From positions 150,150,997 through 150,214,996 of the forward strand of contig CM076854.1 in NCBI GenBank assembly GCA_039519185.1: DNA of 64,000 bases, given 5' to 3'. The stretch comes from Astragalus membranaceus (lineage: Eukaryota; Streptophyta; Magnoliopsida; Fabales; Fabaceae). This document shows, piece by piece, positions 12,274 through 23,183 of the stretch. Below the pieces are notes generated by a model that did not search any database, was not told the origin of the DNA, and was given only the letters and a program-made list of their open reading frames with translations. The stretch's first letter is position 1. Each line of letters opens with the position of its first letter. The position numbers and the translations under genes were made by a program.

Positions 12274-12292
12274 GAACTGCTCTGATACCAAT
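12274..12292 (-). other. Primer-binding site (tRNA-iMet type)
   Basis: On the minus strand TTGGTATCAGAGC directly follows the LTR that ends at 12293. This is the classic PBS complementary to the 3' end of initiator methionine tRNA. It shows that 12293-14714 is a 5' LTR and that the element reads on the minus strand. Confidence 0.85.
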
Positions 12293-14714
12293 TGTAACAC
12301 CCCCAGTATTTCTAACATGTAGATACACTGAGATGCACATCTGTGTCAACAATCAGAGGACACAATCCCTGTTTAGATATTGAACCTACTAAATTTTTTT
12401 TTCCGATAATAAAATACAATGTCTCGGATCAACCTGTCTGCAAGTCCATGAAATTTAACTTGATCCTCAACTTTTAAGGAATACAAGGTCTATTGTTCAA
12501 TATCATAAACAGAGAAGCGGAATAGGTTTATACAACTCATATCCAATACAAGTTACATAACCATAACGGAAAATAACAAGAGAAACATAATCGGAAACTC
12601 AAGACTACAAGTCTTCGGCATCTCCATAAGCACGTCACCTACTCGTGCTGCCTTGTCTTCCTCTTACCCTGTTTCTCTGTAAAAACCACAATAATGATAG
12701 GGTGAGATAACATATCTCAGTGAGTTCTATCGTAACCCCTCACCATCACTCGGTTCAATTATAAAACCGTTGCAACATAGTTAAATTTATAAACTATTTG
12801 CTCATATATATACTTAGCACATTACCGACCGTGCAACAGCCACAATCTCGGCATCTATGTGCTATTCATTTATTTTTAAGCCTTGCAAGTTACTTTACCA
12901 TTACAAGCTTACCAATCGAAACACCGACCGTGCACACAACCACAATCTCGGCGAATCGTGTACTTACCGTAGCATAACATCGACCGTGCACACAACCACA
13001 ATCTCGATGAACCCCCATTAGTATCTATTCCATAACGTTTCCAGGGCCTAGGGTAGGAGCTCATGACCTTCCCCGCCTAGTATGCTAATCGTCGGATCGT
13101 CATCCGACTTGATATAATTTATATATCATACCCGCATTGGGCCGACTCCTATTTTCGATATAATCTATATATCGGGGATCTATAACCTGTTTAGATGATT
13201 CCAGTGCTAGAAATCCGGCGTTATAATACAGTACCAAGTTGGACACGTAATCCGTTTTATTATTCAAAAACAGGTACTCACACGCGGTCTACTTTTCGGT
13301 TTTTCAAACGATTATAATTTTCCAAAACCTTTTCTCAAAATTATGTTGATCACCTTCAAAACAATGATTTTATCAAAGTAATATCATCACAATTGGTTGG
13401 AAGAAATATTAGATGAGGGTTGGAATCGAAAGGAGCCGCGAAACGAAGTTTTTGGCATCCGGTAACAGAGGCATGCACACGACCTGTGCCTAGGGGCGCA
13501 CGGTCCGTGCGTGCTGCTTAATTCTTTCGCAGGAAACACAGAAGAGGGCGCACGTTTCGCTTCGTTTATTTAATTTCGCTTCGTTTATTTAATTTCGCTT
13601 CGTTTATTTCGTTCCGCTTTTCCTATCGTATCCAATCCGTAACCCAATCAAAATTCCAACAACACATTTCGCTTCGTTTATTTCGTTCCGCTTTTCCTAT
13701 CGTATCCAATTCGTAACCCAATCAAAATTCCAACAACACAACCTGAAATCAAACACATTCCAGCACAATAAAAATCCACATAATACCGATATAATTTTTA
13801 TAAAAACCGTAAAACGTTTTTTTTCGAAAAACGGTTTCGACTCAAATACCGATTTCAACCAATCGTTTCAACAACAAACATAAAACCCTAAATGTGAGTA
13901 AAACTCACCGGTTTGAAGAGTTCGTCCGAAAATCAAGTCTTCACGCGAAATAATCGAACGGTGACCACTCGAACAATCCCCGTAATCGTCCAAACGGCTT
14001 CAAAACGAAAACGCAACCTCCCCAAATGCTCCTCTTCTACCAAATTCGACCCAATACAGAAATGTAACTATTTCAAGGGCTCTAGCACTAAATCTTGACT
14101 TCACAATTTAAGTATGGAGTTTCATCATCGACATGCAAGCTACTAGAGACCTAAAAACTCCATTTTTGCTTCTTGAGAGCTAGAAGGTTCAAAAATGGCA
14201 ACGATGGATAGAGGAGGAAACAGAGGATGAAATTAGTGTCATTGTGTAGAGCTTGAAAAATGAGGAAGAATGTGTTGAAAGGAACTTACATGCAAAGAGC
14301 TTGATGCATGGTGGTGATGATTCCCTTCTCCTCTCTCCCTTTCGCCTCTCTCCCTCCTCTCCCTCCTCATGAGCAATTCTCTCTCAAATTCTCCTTTCAA
14401 TCACTTTCACTTCTCTTCTTTTCTTTCCTTATGGTTCCAGCTGAATGATTAAACATCAAGTATGGTTATAATGTTGTAATGGGCTGAGGGTTTAAATGGT
14501 TTGAAAAGACCAAAATACCCTTGGCTCATTAATTCATTCTAAAACCTTATTTTTGCCCAAGTTCTCTCTAACTTGCACCCTAATCCTATGGTTTATCCAC
14601 TACACGATGCTTCCTCGACTATCCCATATCAATGACATGATTTATCTTTCATTCGAATAATAAATCACTCATAAATTCCATAAATTGAATCTTTAAAAAT
14701 TTAGGGATGTTACA
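12293..14714 (-). mobile_element. 5' LTR of the gypsy element
   Basis: A 2422-bp LTR (TGTAAC...GATGTTACA) parallel to 9708-12232. It is followed on the minus strand by the iMet PBS, a ~60-bp leader, the solo LTR and then gag. Positions 13555-13700 contain a local tandem duplication of TTCGCTTCGTTTATTT words. The matching 3' LTR is not in the window next to gag-pro, so the element is truncated. Confidence 0.8.
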
Positions 14715-16528
14715 GGAAGAAAGAAAGTGTAAGAGAAAAATGAAAAGGAGGAAAGAGAGTGTAAGAAAAAAGAGTAAAAAAAGGAAGAAAGAGAGTGTAA
14801 GAACAAAAAGAAAGAAAGAAAGAGAGGGTAATGACATTTTCACCCTTAAATTAGATATGCGTCTTGTTAATAAGAGATCCAAATTGGTAATTTCATAGGA
14901 GGTTTGTTTGTATGAATAGAAGATTATAGTAGATAGTAAAAGATAGATAGTAGATTATCAATAAGTGGTGATAGTAGATTATCAATAAGAGAAAAATTAA
15001 AATTTTAAGGTAATAATATTTTACAAAATGGTGATAGTTTTTTCTTGTTTTTTAGTGTGACTCATTTACATTTTCATAGGTAATTTTAGTAGAATAGTGT
15101 TTGTATAAATTTTGAAATTTAGTTAAAAAACTAAAGTGAAGTGAAAAGAGAAAGAGAAAAATTGTTTATGGAAAATGTAAAAGTAAAGTAAAAAGAAAAA
15201 ATAAAGAAAGAGAGTGTAAGAGAAAAGTGAAACGGAGGAAAGAGAGTGTAAGAAGAAAGAGTAAAAAAAGGAAAAAAGAGAGTGTAAGAAGAAAAATAAA
15301 GGGTAATGACATTTTTACCCTTAAATTAGATATGTGTCTTGATAATAAGAAATCCAAATTGGTAATTTCATAGGCGATTTGTCTGGGTCCTGGATTGGAC
15401 CAAGAGGCCCATTTGACAATTGGACATGAATTGGCCCAATCACTTTGGTCCATATCCACAATACACAAACCCATTCATGATTCTCATACTTGAATGGCTC
15501 AAATCCACTCTACCGATCCAACGGCTCACCACGGGCACAATTCCCTATAAATACTGGCACACATTGCCATAAAGAGGTAGATTCTCATTCATAGCTAAAT
15601 CACTCATCTATTCTCAATACTGATTTGAGTGTCGGAGTGGCTTCGCAGGTACCCCTCCCGGGCTCGCACTTACCTCCGGCCATGCAACAGGTGACCTACC
15701 AACTGCAGTCCACCCAACACTGCAAGGTACAAGACAATTTGTATGAATAGATTATAGTAGATAGTAAAAGATCGATAGTAGATTATCAATAAGAGGTGAT
15801 AGTAGATTATCACTAAGAGAAAAATTAAAATTTTAAGGTGATAATTTTTTACAAAAAGGTGATAGTTTTTTTTTTGTTTTTCAGTGTGACTCGTTTACAT
15901 TTTTATAGGTAATTTTAGTAGACTAGTTTGTATAAATTTTGAAATTTAGTTAAAAAAACTAAAGTGAAATAATAAGAGAATGAGAAGAATTATTTATGTG
16001 AAAAGTAAAAGCAAAGTAAAAAGAAAAAAAAAAGGAAGAAAGAGAGTGTAAGATAAAAGTGAAAAGAAGGAAAGAGAGTGTAAGAAAAAAGAGTAAAAAA
16101 AGGAAGAAAGAGAGTGTAAGAAGAAAAAGAAATAAAGAGAGGGTAATGACATTTTTACCCTTAAATTAGATATGTGTCTCGTTAATAAGAAATCCAAATT
16201 GGTAATCATAGTAGGTTTGTTTTGTATAATGTTCAGACTATGTAAATGAGTCACGCTAAAAAACAAAAAAAAAACTATCACCTTTTTGGAAAAAACCTTA
16301 AAATTTTAATTTTTCTCTCAGAAATTTGTTTACACTCTTATTAATAATCTACTATCACATCTTATTGATAATCTACTATCTATCTTTTACTATATACTAA
16401 TCAACTAAAATAATAAATTGAAACTACAAGATAATTACAAAGATATATTTAAAAAACACGGGATAACTGCAGTGATATATAAAAAAAACAGAGTTAATAT
16501 TTGTCATTGTTAATTAAATTTTTTGAAG
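14715..16528. repeat. Purine-rich direct repeats
   Basis: Three direct copies, near 14715-15100, 15170-15380 (continuing 15737-15990) and 16000-16230, share GAAAGAGAGTGTAAGA words. Each then continues with GGGTAATGACATTTT and ATTGGTAATTTCATAG. The same unit appears inverted at 32520-32760. Lys/Arg-rich and Phe/Leu-rich ORFs here are artefacts of (GAAA)n composition. Positions 16440-16500 carry the same CACGGGATAACTGCAGTGATAT words as the Helitron-like tails. No gene seen. Confidence 0.7.
15380..15736. mobile_element. Solo LTR with TATA box
   Basis: TGTCTGGGTCC at the left and GTACAAGACA at the right give inverted ends TGTCT/AGACA. The insertion interrupts one purine-rich repeat copy at a point where the other copies are continuous. 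A CTATAAATAC box near 15543 and a GGTACCC-containing 3' part fit LTR promoter architecture. Only ATT is shared by the two flanks, so the TSD is imperfect. The family was not identified. Confidence 0.6.
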
Positions 16529-17742
16529 ACTGATAAACTCATATTTGATGCATTTTTAGAGGTATTTTTGAGTTACTTTTAGAGAAATTATCACTAAATA
16601 TTTAAATTACTAACTCAATTTATTCTATTGTGCACAAAAGGAAATTATATATATATATATATATAAAAGAAAGAGCCAGAAAGAAAGGAATAAAATTAAG
16701 GTTGCAGCATGTGGAAAGAAGTGGCATAAAGACATGGCTTGTGACTCAAAATAAAAGCAAAGCCCACGGCCTGTTGGAAAAACAAAGAGTATCCACAATT
16801 GATTTACCCTAAGTTACATGGTATAATTGATAAATAGACAACAACAGCCGCACACAGGAAGGAGAGGGACCCGCACAACACAGATATTAGAGGACAACAG
16901 TTGCACCAGCAATGAGAGAGTGAAGAATTTGGGTACCATTCTTGACACCGTGAGAGAGCTCTGGAGCAGAAAAATGAGACTAAATTCTCAAGATCTGAAA
17001 TTTCTCTATTCCAGGTTATTTTTATCTCTCTAATTTATGACTCCTAATTTTATTTCATTGTTCTTGAACACTATGGATAACTAAATCCTCTTCTAAGGTC
17101 TTAGGTGGATCTTGCTTGATTAGAGACATTTTTATGTTCTAATTTTTAATCTGAATTCCTATTTTTATTTCAATTAATATTGTCCTAGTAATTTAATCAC
17201 GTTTTTAGGATTGATCACCCTTTGGATGTTCATAATCAACTGGTTGATCAGTGACCGTACTGTAATTAGTTGGTGGACCTATAGGATAATTGGGACTATA
17301 ATTAATGCATGACCAAACTTTAATTTAGTCTTCCAATCATTCAACCTTTTCGTTCTTTATGCTTTTCCTCAACTTAAATTTTTGCATGACCAAACAATGG
17401 TTAGTTTAGGAAAAAGAATATTAATCGCGAATGACCAAACGGATTAATAGCTTTAGTAAAGGGATTGGTAATTAAATAAAATAAAGGAATTCGGGTAGAA
17501 TTAGACATAGGGGAATCAAAACTTGCAAGTGAAACTGTGACCCTAGACCTCTCTCCATCAATTAAATCTAGTATTTTAATTATTGTTATTTATTTCTTTT
17601 TACTTGTTTTTATTACAACTCAATTATTAGTTCGTCTGAACAATAGACAATCTTGATTAGTTTGGTACTTGTTAATTAGTCCTTGTGGATACGATAATCT
17701 TTTATACTACTTCTGCGAAAGAGTACACTTGCTCTAAGTGTG
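16529..17742 (+). mobile_element. LTR-like block, incomplete
   Basis: It begins TGATAAACTCATATTTGATG, abruptly interrupting a copy of the TTTTGAAGAC repeat also seen at 33140-33410. It ends with CTTGTGGATACGATAATC and ACTTCTGCGAAAGAGTACAC, a terminal style common in plant LTRs. No flanking TSD was found and no coding region is visible, so the right border is approximate. Positions 17743-17834 hold Helitron-tail words. Confidence 0.4.
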
Positions 17743-18130
17743 TTTTTAACTTCATTGATACATAAAAAAATACGAGATAACTTCATTGATATATAAAAAA
17801 AAATACAGGGATAACTGCAATGATATATATAAAAGGTTTAAATAGTTATTACCCCCTGCAAATATAGCCATTATCCAGTTACCCCCCTGCAAAAAAAAAC
17901 ATTTAAAACAAACCTTGCAAAATGTAAAGTTATCCAGTTACCCCCTGCCGTTAAATTTTCTGTTAAAATATGTAAAATGTCACATATCCAGTTACCCCCT
18001 GCCACGTGTCACCATATTATTGGGCCTCTGTAACACGTGGCACTGACATGCCACGTCAGCATCTATGTCACCTGAGCCACGTGGCACACGGTAATTGAAA
18101 TGTATTTATTGAAAAGTAATTTATAAAAAG

Positions 18131-18187
18131 GTTCACATAGGAATCGAACCTTGGACTCTTTGGCTACAATGAACACTCCTTAACCAC
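18131..18187 (-). other. tRNA-like Pol III box pair, left arm
   Basis: On the minus strand an A-box-like TGGTTAAGGAG (18185-18175) is followed by a perfect B box GGTTCGATTCC (18150-18140). It sits just inside the left TIR and mirrors the better-preserved unit at 19084-19150. The full tRNA fold is poor, so this is tRNA-like sequence rather than a tRNA gene. Confidence 0.45.
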
Positions 18188-19083
18188 TGAATCACTAATT
18201 CAATTTGTTAACAATTTTACAAGGGAGGTATATATTACATAGCTATTAAATGGTTCCATTCCAGATCTTCTTCATCTTCTTCTCAATAATCAAATACCCA
18301 AAAATGAAAAACACCATAAAACCTATGTTTCCGTCAAAACCAAATCTGAATAATCGCAAGTTTGTTTCAAATCCAATCGTTTCCAATCTCCTGGAAAAAC
18401 GAAATCGTTTTCAAATCCAATCGTTTCCAATCTCCAGGAAAAACGAAATCGAATCTCTTCATCTTCTTTGTGTTTCGGTTGCTGTTTCGTTTTCTGTTTC
18501 ATCTTCAACCAAATCGTTCACAGAATAAACCTAAGGTGTTGGGAAAAAACGAAAATCGAAGATGCAAGAACGAAAATCGAATTGGGAAAACGTTGATATG
18601 GAAAACGTTTTCGAAAATCAAACCGAAACCGAATTGAGATGCAAGAACGTTAATGGAAAACGTTTTCGAAAATCAAACCGAAAATAGATCTCGAAAATCA
18701 AATCGAAAATCAATATGGACATTGAGTTTCTAGAATCGTTTGATGATGATGAATCTGCGTTTCGTTTGATGATGATGAATCTGCGTTTTCGTTTTCGTTC
18801 AATCTTCTGTTTTTGTTTTTCGTTTTCGTTCAATCATGATGTTAGTGACTTGATATTATAAACAGATTTGGTTTTCCATCAAATATTATAAACATTTGGT
18901 GCTTGTTGCTGGAAATATGTAATATACTTGGTGCTTGTTGCTGGAAATATGTTAGGGAAATGGAAGAAGAAGAATATTTGGTGCTTGTTGTTGCTGGAAA
19001 TATGTAATATATGTTGCTGGAAATATGTAGAAAATAAGGATGTAATATATGCTTGTTGCTGGAAATATGTACATGTAAATATA

Positions 19084-19150
19084 GGTGGCTCAATGGTATT
19101 AATCAGTTTGCATCACTAGGTGGTCAAGGGTTCGAATCCCATTAGCAACC
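19084..19150 (+). other. tRNA-like sequence with A and B boxes, right arm
   Basis: The A box TGGCTCAATGG is at 19086-19096 and the B box GGTTCGAATCC at 19129-19139. The outer ends GGTGGCT and AGCAACC can pair at six of seven positions like an acceptor stem, and a short anticodon-like stem with loop TTGCATC lies between. The D arm is not convincing. Probably a tRNA-derived segment trapped in the MULE. Confidence 0.5.
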
Positions 19151-19500
19151 AGAATTTTTATTTTTTTAAGTAACACACAATATTCCACTTAGCCAAGTCA
19201 GTGCCACGTGGCAGCCATCCATTGGTTGCTGACGTGGCACATGTCAGTGCCACGTGGCCCAGGTGACATAGATGCTGACGTGGCATGTCAGTGCCACGTG
19301 TCACAGAGGCCCAATAATATGGTGACACGTGGCAGGGGGTAACTGGATATGTGACATTTTACATATTTTAACAGAAAATTTAACGGCAGGGGGGTAACTG
19401 GATAACTTTACATTTTGCAAGGTTTGTTTTAAATGTTTTTTTTTGCAGGGGGGTAACTGGATAATGGCTATATTTGCAGGGGGTAATAACTATTTAAACC

Positions 19501-19788
19501 TATATAAAAACACGAGATAGCTGTATTGATATATAAAAAAACACGGAATAACAACACTGATATATAAAAAAACACTGCACGGATATATAAAAAAATACGG
19601 GATAGATAGACATATTGTTTTAAAAGAATAGTTTTACATTTTTAGATTTTAATATTTATCTTTTTTTATTTAAAACTCTTTTTTTATATACTTTAAATTT
19701 GTCTTTATTTTCATGGTGCAATGTTTGGACTATTTAAATACTATCTAAGTTTATTCATAAATTAGGTTACCGCGGGTATCCCTACTAG
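19501..19788 (+). mobile_element. Helitron 3' terminus
   Basis: Repeated words of the CACGGGATAAC / GATATATAAAAAAACAC type (19510-19610) precede an AT-rich segment. A small hairpin (TACC GCG GGTA at 19768-19778) and terminal CTAG at 19785-19788 follow. The next base is T, as expected for Helitrons. The sequence after 19788 matches 6061-6145, where no terminus is present, which fixes the border. Confidence 0.7.
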
Positions 19789-19880
19789 TTTAGCGTAAAA
19801 CCTCTTCATCTTCTTCGTTCAACACACACAGAAAGACATTTTTTTTGACTGAGCACCCACAGAAACAACACATTATCATC

Positions 19881-20462
19881 TGTTGATCCGAGTAGGTTCC
19901 CAGGAAAGAGAGGTGGGTCACAGTGGACACTCTTAAGTACCAAGTCTTTCCTAGCCAGAACTTTCCCCAAACCACACTGGTTTCAAGAACAAGCCAAAGA
20001 GATTACTGGGATGAGTCGCGGACTAGGTCGCTCTCATTAAGACGTTTCGCGGCACTGCTCGAAGGTGCAAGCAGACTATCAACCACGACGTCCCCAGGAT
20101 AAAACAGTCCAGTACGATTACCACTGCACAGTGAAGAATCGCTCGAGATATACACCTCAATATGGTTATTTAACCACTCAGAAATATGGCGCTTATGCCA
20201 CTCAAGAAAAATGGCTTGAGGTATGATTTAACGTCAAGCCTAAGATGAAGAAAAGAAATTTTTTCGAGAGAGGAGAGAAAACTGGAGGAAGGATTTATCG
20301 TCCAGTTGGTGTGTTTTGCAAATGAGGAGAAGCTCTCATTTTATAGGTTTTTTCCACTATAGAAGTGATTAGCCTATCCGATGTGGGACTTTTTCCAATT
20401 CACACACAAAGAATCTATCCAATGTGGGACTTTTTCCAATTCACACACAAAGAGTTCCAACA
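19881..20462 (-). mobile_element. Copia 3' LTR
   Basis: TGTTGATCCGAGTAGG through GTTCCAACA, 582 bp. The related copy at 30482-30989 lacks an internal ~85-bp stretch and has a short duplication of TGTGTTTTGC. On the minus strand a purine tract (AAGTAGGGGAT) precedes it at 20463-20473, marking it as the 3' LTR. Positions 20474-20799 are non-coding 3' internal sequence. Confidence 0.8.
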
Positions 20463-20804
20463 ATCCCCTACTTGAATTTAAAAAGGAGTTTCAGAAGTAG
20501 CGTCAAACGCTTCCATAAGATTGTGCATAAGCAGAGGTGTCGTACGACTTGAACCTTGCATAGCGGTTAAGATTTAGATTCAACAAGAGTGACTCGTAGT
20601 CTTGAACTCTATCTCTAATCGTCAGAACCACACACAACCCTTCCCATAGGTGTATTCTCAAATGCCCGTGCGTTTATGGCCCTGCACATCTATCCCAGTT
20701 TAGTGAACGCTCTAGGAATTTCTGCCCAAAGTGCCATAGGAAGCGGCCCCACTTCCACATTCACAAAGGTGAGTCTATCAAGAGTACTCCTGTAGCTAGG
20801 TACT

Positions 20805-22235
20805 TGATAACTCTATTTTATATAGGTTATTTGTGCTCTTAATACGTAAATCAACACAAGTTCTCAAGTAATATTTGTGCTATATTAGGTAAATATTAGT
20901 TATTTAGAGGAAAGAAGGGTTAGGAGCTTGTTTGTTATCATTTGGCACATAGGGTGCCTTTTTGAGTATTTTAATGTCTCTGTTAAGTGCTGCAGCGGTA
21001 AGTGCTATGCAGCGGTAAGCGCTACAACGCTATATGACGGTGGGACAGCTAGCTGGACACTTTTGGAGCCTACTACTATTTGAGGAGTCATCACCCTTAT
21101 CCCTTGCTGTTCAGAATGTGCTGTAGCTTTTTATGACAAGTTTGGACACTTGGCACATTATTATTGAAAGATGTCATTGTCACCTTTTTGTAAATATCTA
21201 CTTTATGAGATGTGGATAATATCTATCTCACAACTTCATCTTCCACACAACTTAGAATTCAGAAATAAGGAGAGCTACTTGGAGAAAAAATACTTGACAC
21301 CTAGTATTCCTCCATTAATCCTCCATTCTTGAAGCTTTTATTTTTAGTATAGTTTTATTATCACACCTACGGTTTGCTCACGCTATAGCATCATTCAACG
21401 TGTATGACTTGGGATTCTTGGAGTGCATCTTTTGTAACCATCCTTCTCTTGTTCACATACGGTAACATAATCGTTTTAGTTTATGTTGTTTTGATGAAGC
21501 TTGTCATGAGCTAAACTTTTATGGTTGGATTGTTCTTATGTTTGTAATGAACCTTGAGTAAAGTTTATGTAATGTTATGATGTTTGCGTTTTATTTCTTG
21601 TGTCATAATGCTTTCAAACTTGTTTTGGGACTGGCCAACTGAAATAAGTAGATTCATAGGTACAGACATGGTCTATGAATAAGAACTCAAGGAATGATAT
21701 GAATGAAAACCCTTTAAAGACATTTAAAGGAAGTACTACTTAACTCTAGACATAGGGGAGTAATAGTTCATAAGGCAAATGTTGTAAGAACTTAATATAC
21801 AGGGGTAAAACTTATTTAGAGCCTAGACATAGGAGTCTTGTAACATAACCCTGACGAAAGTGACTGAAAGGCACGCCACCAAGGCGCTACAGCGTCTACG
21901 GATTCTGAAGCGCTACAGCGCTTAACGCTACAGCGCCTAAATATTATTTGAACATTACTCTTGGGAATTTACATAACTACTGAGCTATCCAACTCACTCT
22001 TAAATACTTTCAATTCATTACTGTTTTCACATCTTTATTTATTCATTTGCATTTATGTTAATCACAATGACAATACTTGTTGACAACTTGTATTTGTTAC
22101 TTGTATTGCTCACTAGCTAAATTACTAATTTAAATATAGAAGTAAACTCAACAATCTCCGTGGGAACGATCTTTACTTATCATTATATTACTTGTTGCGA
22201 TTGTGTATACTTGCACGTCTACTTTTCGCACCACA
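20805..22235 (+). repeat. Left LTR (1431 bp)
   Basis: It begins TGATAACTCTATTTTATATA and ends TTCGCACCACA. It is nearly identical to 26003-27433, which indicates recent insertion. Confidence 0.9.
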
Positions 22236-22259
22236 AGTTTTTGGCGCCGTTGCCGGGGA
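22236..22259 (+). other. Primer-binding site
   Basis: TTTTTGGCGCCGTTGCCGGG immediately follows the left LTR. The TGGCGCCGTTGCCGGGGA form is known from plant gypsy elements of the Athila/Calypso kind; it suggests that lineage as the parental machinery. Confidence 0.75.
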
Positions 22260-22439
22260 TTGTGAAAGTTAATTTCTATTGTTTAGTTAGTAAGTTTAGT
22301 TAGTTTAGATTCTTTTTCTTAGTGTGTTTTGTTTTTCCAGCAATATTTTTATTTTGTATTGTGTTTTGTGTTTGTAGTGTGTTTCTCTTTGTTGTTATTT
22401 GTGTTTGGTTGAAAGAAAAAAAAAATTCCACTTTATGCC

Positions 22440-23183
22440 ATGGACCATTGGAATTTTTACTCCATGCAAGCAAGGAATGCTCAACAACAATTTGTCAACT
22501 ATGATTTCCATGGGAGTGAATATGAAAGGGGCTATTATGAGACAAATTTCATGCCCATGACATCCCAAAATTTGGATTTTGGCATGGAAAATGTTGTGTG
22601 TGAGCAAGATTCATATTCTCAAGCTCAAACCGAAGGATCACATGATGACAACTCTAATCTAAAAGAACTCTTAGCTCAATTCCTTGAAGATAGAAAAGTG
22701 GATAATGACAACTTTGAAGCTTCGTGTAGGAATATAGATGCTCACTTTAAGACAATAATGGAGCATCTAAAAGAAGAGAGTTGTGTTGAAGAAGTGGTTG
22801 AGCTAGAAGAAAAGAGTTGTGTTGAAGAGGTGGTTGAGCAAAAGAAAGAAAAAAGTGTAGAGTTTGAAGATGATTGTTATCATTTGGGCAACTCTGATTT
22901 TAAAGAAGTTTTTGCTCAATCCATTGAATCTACTGAATTGGTTGAGCAAGAGGAAGAAAAAGAGAATGTAGAGTATGAGCTTGAATATGGTCATGTGGAA
23001 ATTGTGGAAGAAAAACAAATTTTTTTTGTAGTTGTAGAAAAAGAAAAATTCAAAAATAGTGACAAGGAAGAGAAACCAAGGTTGTGGAATGAAAAAAGTC
23101 ATGTGACAAGTGAGACTCAACCCTTGGTACTTAAAGAAAATATCCCTCCGCAAGATAAGCTTCAATTTTTTCAAAAAAAATGA
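22440..23183 (+). CDS. Acidic coiled-coil-like ORF of the non-autonomous element
   Basis: This 247-codon ORF is the only sizeable one between the LTRs. It starts with ATG at 22440 (MDHWNFYSMQARN), about 200 bp after the PBS, where gag would begin. Residues ~75-110 (LKELLAQFLEDRK...CRNIDAHFKTIM) read as an amphipathic helix reminiscent in position of a Gag C-terminal region. From ~110 on it is very Glu/Lys/Val-rich with tandem VEEVVE-type repeats. No zinc knuckle, protease or polymerase motif is present. I do not recognise a family with certainty. It could be a degenerate Gag fragment or an element-specific protein. Confidence 0.45.
   Translation: MDHWNFYSMQARNAQQQFVNYDFHGSEYERGYYETNFMPMTSQNLDFGMENVVCEQDSYSQAQTEGSHDDNSNLKELLAQFLEDRKVDNDNFEASCRNIDAHFKTIMEHLKEESCVEEVVELEEKSCVEEVVEQKKEKSVEFEDDCYHLGNSDFKEVFAQSIESTELVEQEEEKENVEYELEYGHVEIVEEKQIFFVVVEKEKFKNSDKEEKPRLWNEKSHVTSETQPLVLKENIPPQDKLQFFQKK

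Larger units (their letters stand above)
17835..19500. mobile_element. Long-TIR non-autonomous MULE
   Basis: The ends GGTTTAAATAGTTATTACC and its inverse frame terminal inverted repeats of about 250 bp (17835-18085 and about 19247-19500). The perfect 9-bp TSD TATATAAAA lies at 17826-17834 and 19501-19509; 9 bp is the MULE size. The inner TIR ends carry clustered CCACGTGG/CACGTGTC words. The centre has degenerate repeats (AAATCCAATCGTTTCC near 18370; GCTTGTTGCTGGAAATATGT at 18900-19075) and no transposase. It is nested in Helitron-tail sequence. Confidence 0.9.

Noticed and set aside
9708..14714. The two gypsy LTRs as the pair of one element with a 60-bp interior
   Set aside because: A PBS follows only the 12293-14714 copy, gag follows the 9708-12232 copy, and the latter has a near-TSD (GAAAA/GAAGA) of its own, so a solo LTR in the leader explains the layout better. 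A recombined tandem remains possible.
14649..16281. Phe/Leu-rich and Lys/Arg-rich ORFs
   Set aside because: They reflect (GAAA)n-like composition of a repeat with three copies here and an inverted copy near 32600.
18250..18833. Short ORFs in the centre of the long-TIR MULE
   Set aside because: They consist of degenerate AAATCGTTT-type repeats; no conserved domain is visible.
19084..19150. A functional tRNA gene
   Set aside because: The B box and acceptor stem are good, but the D arm does not fold and the anticodon stem is short; it is called tRNA-like only.
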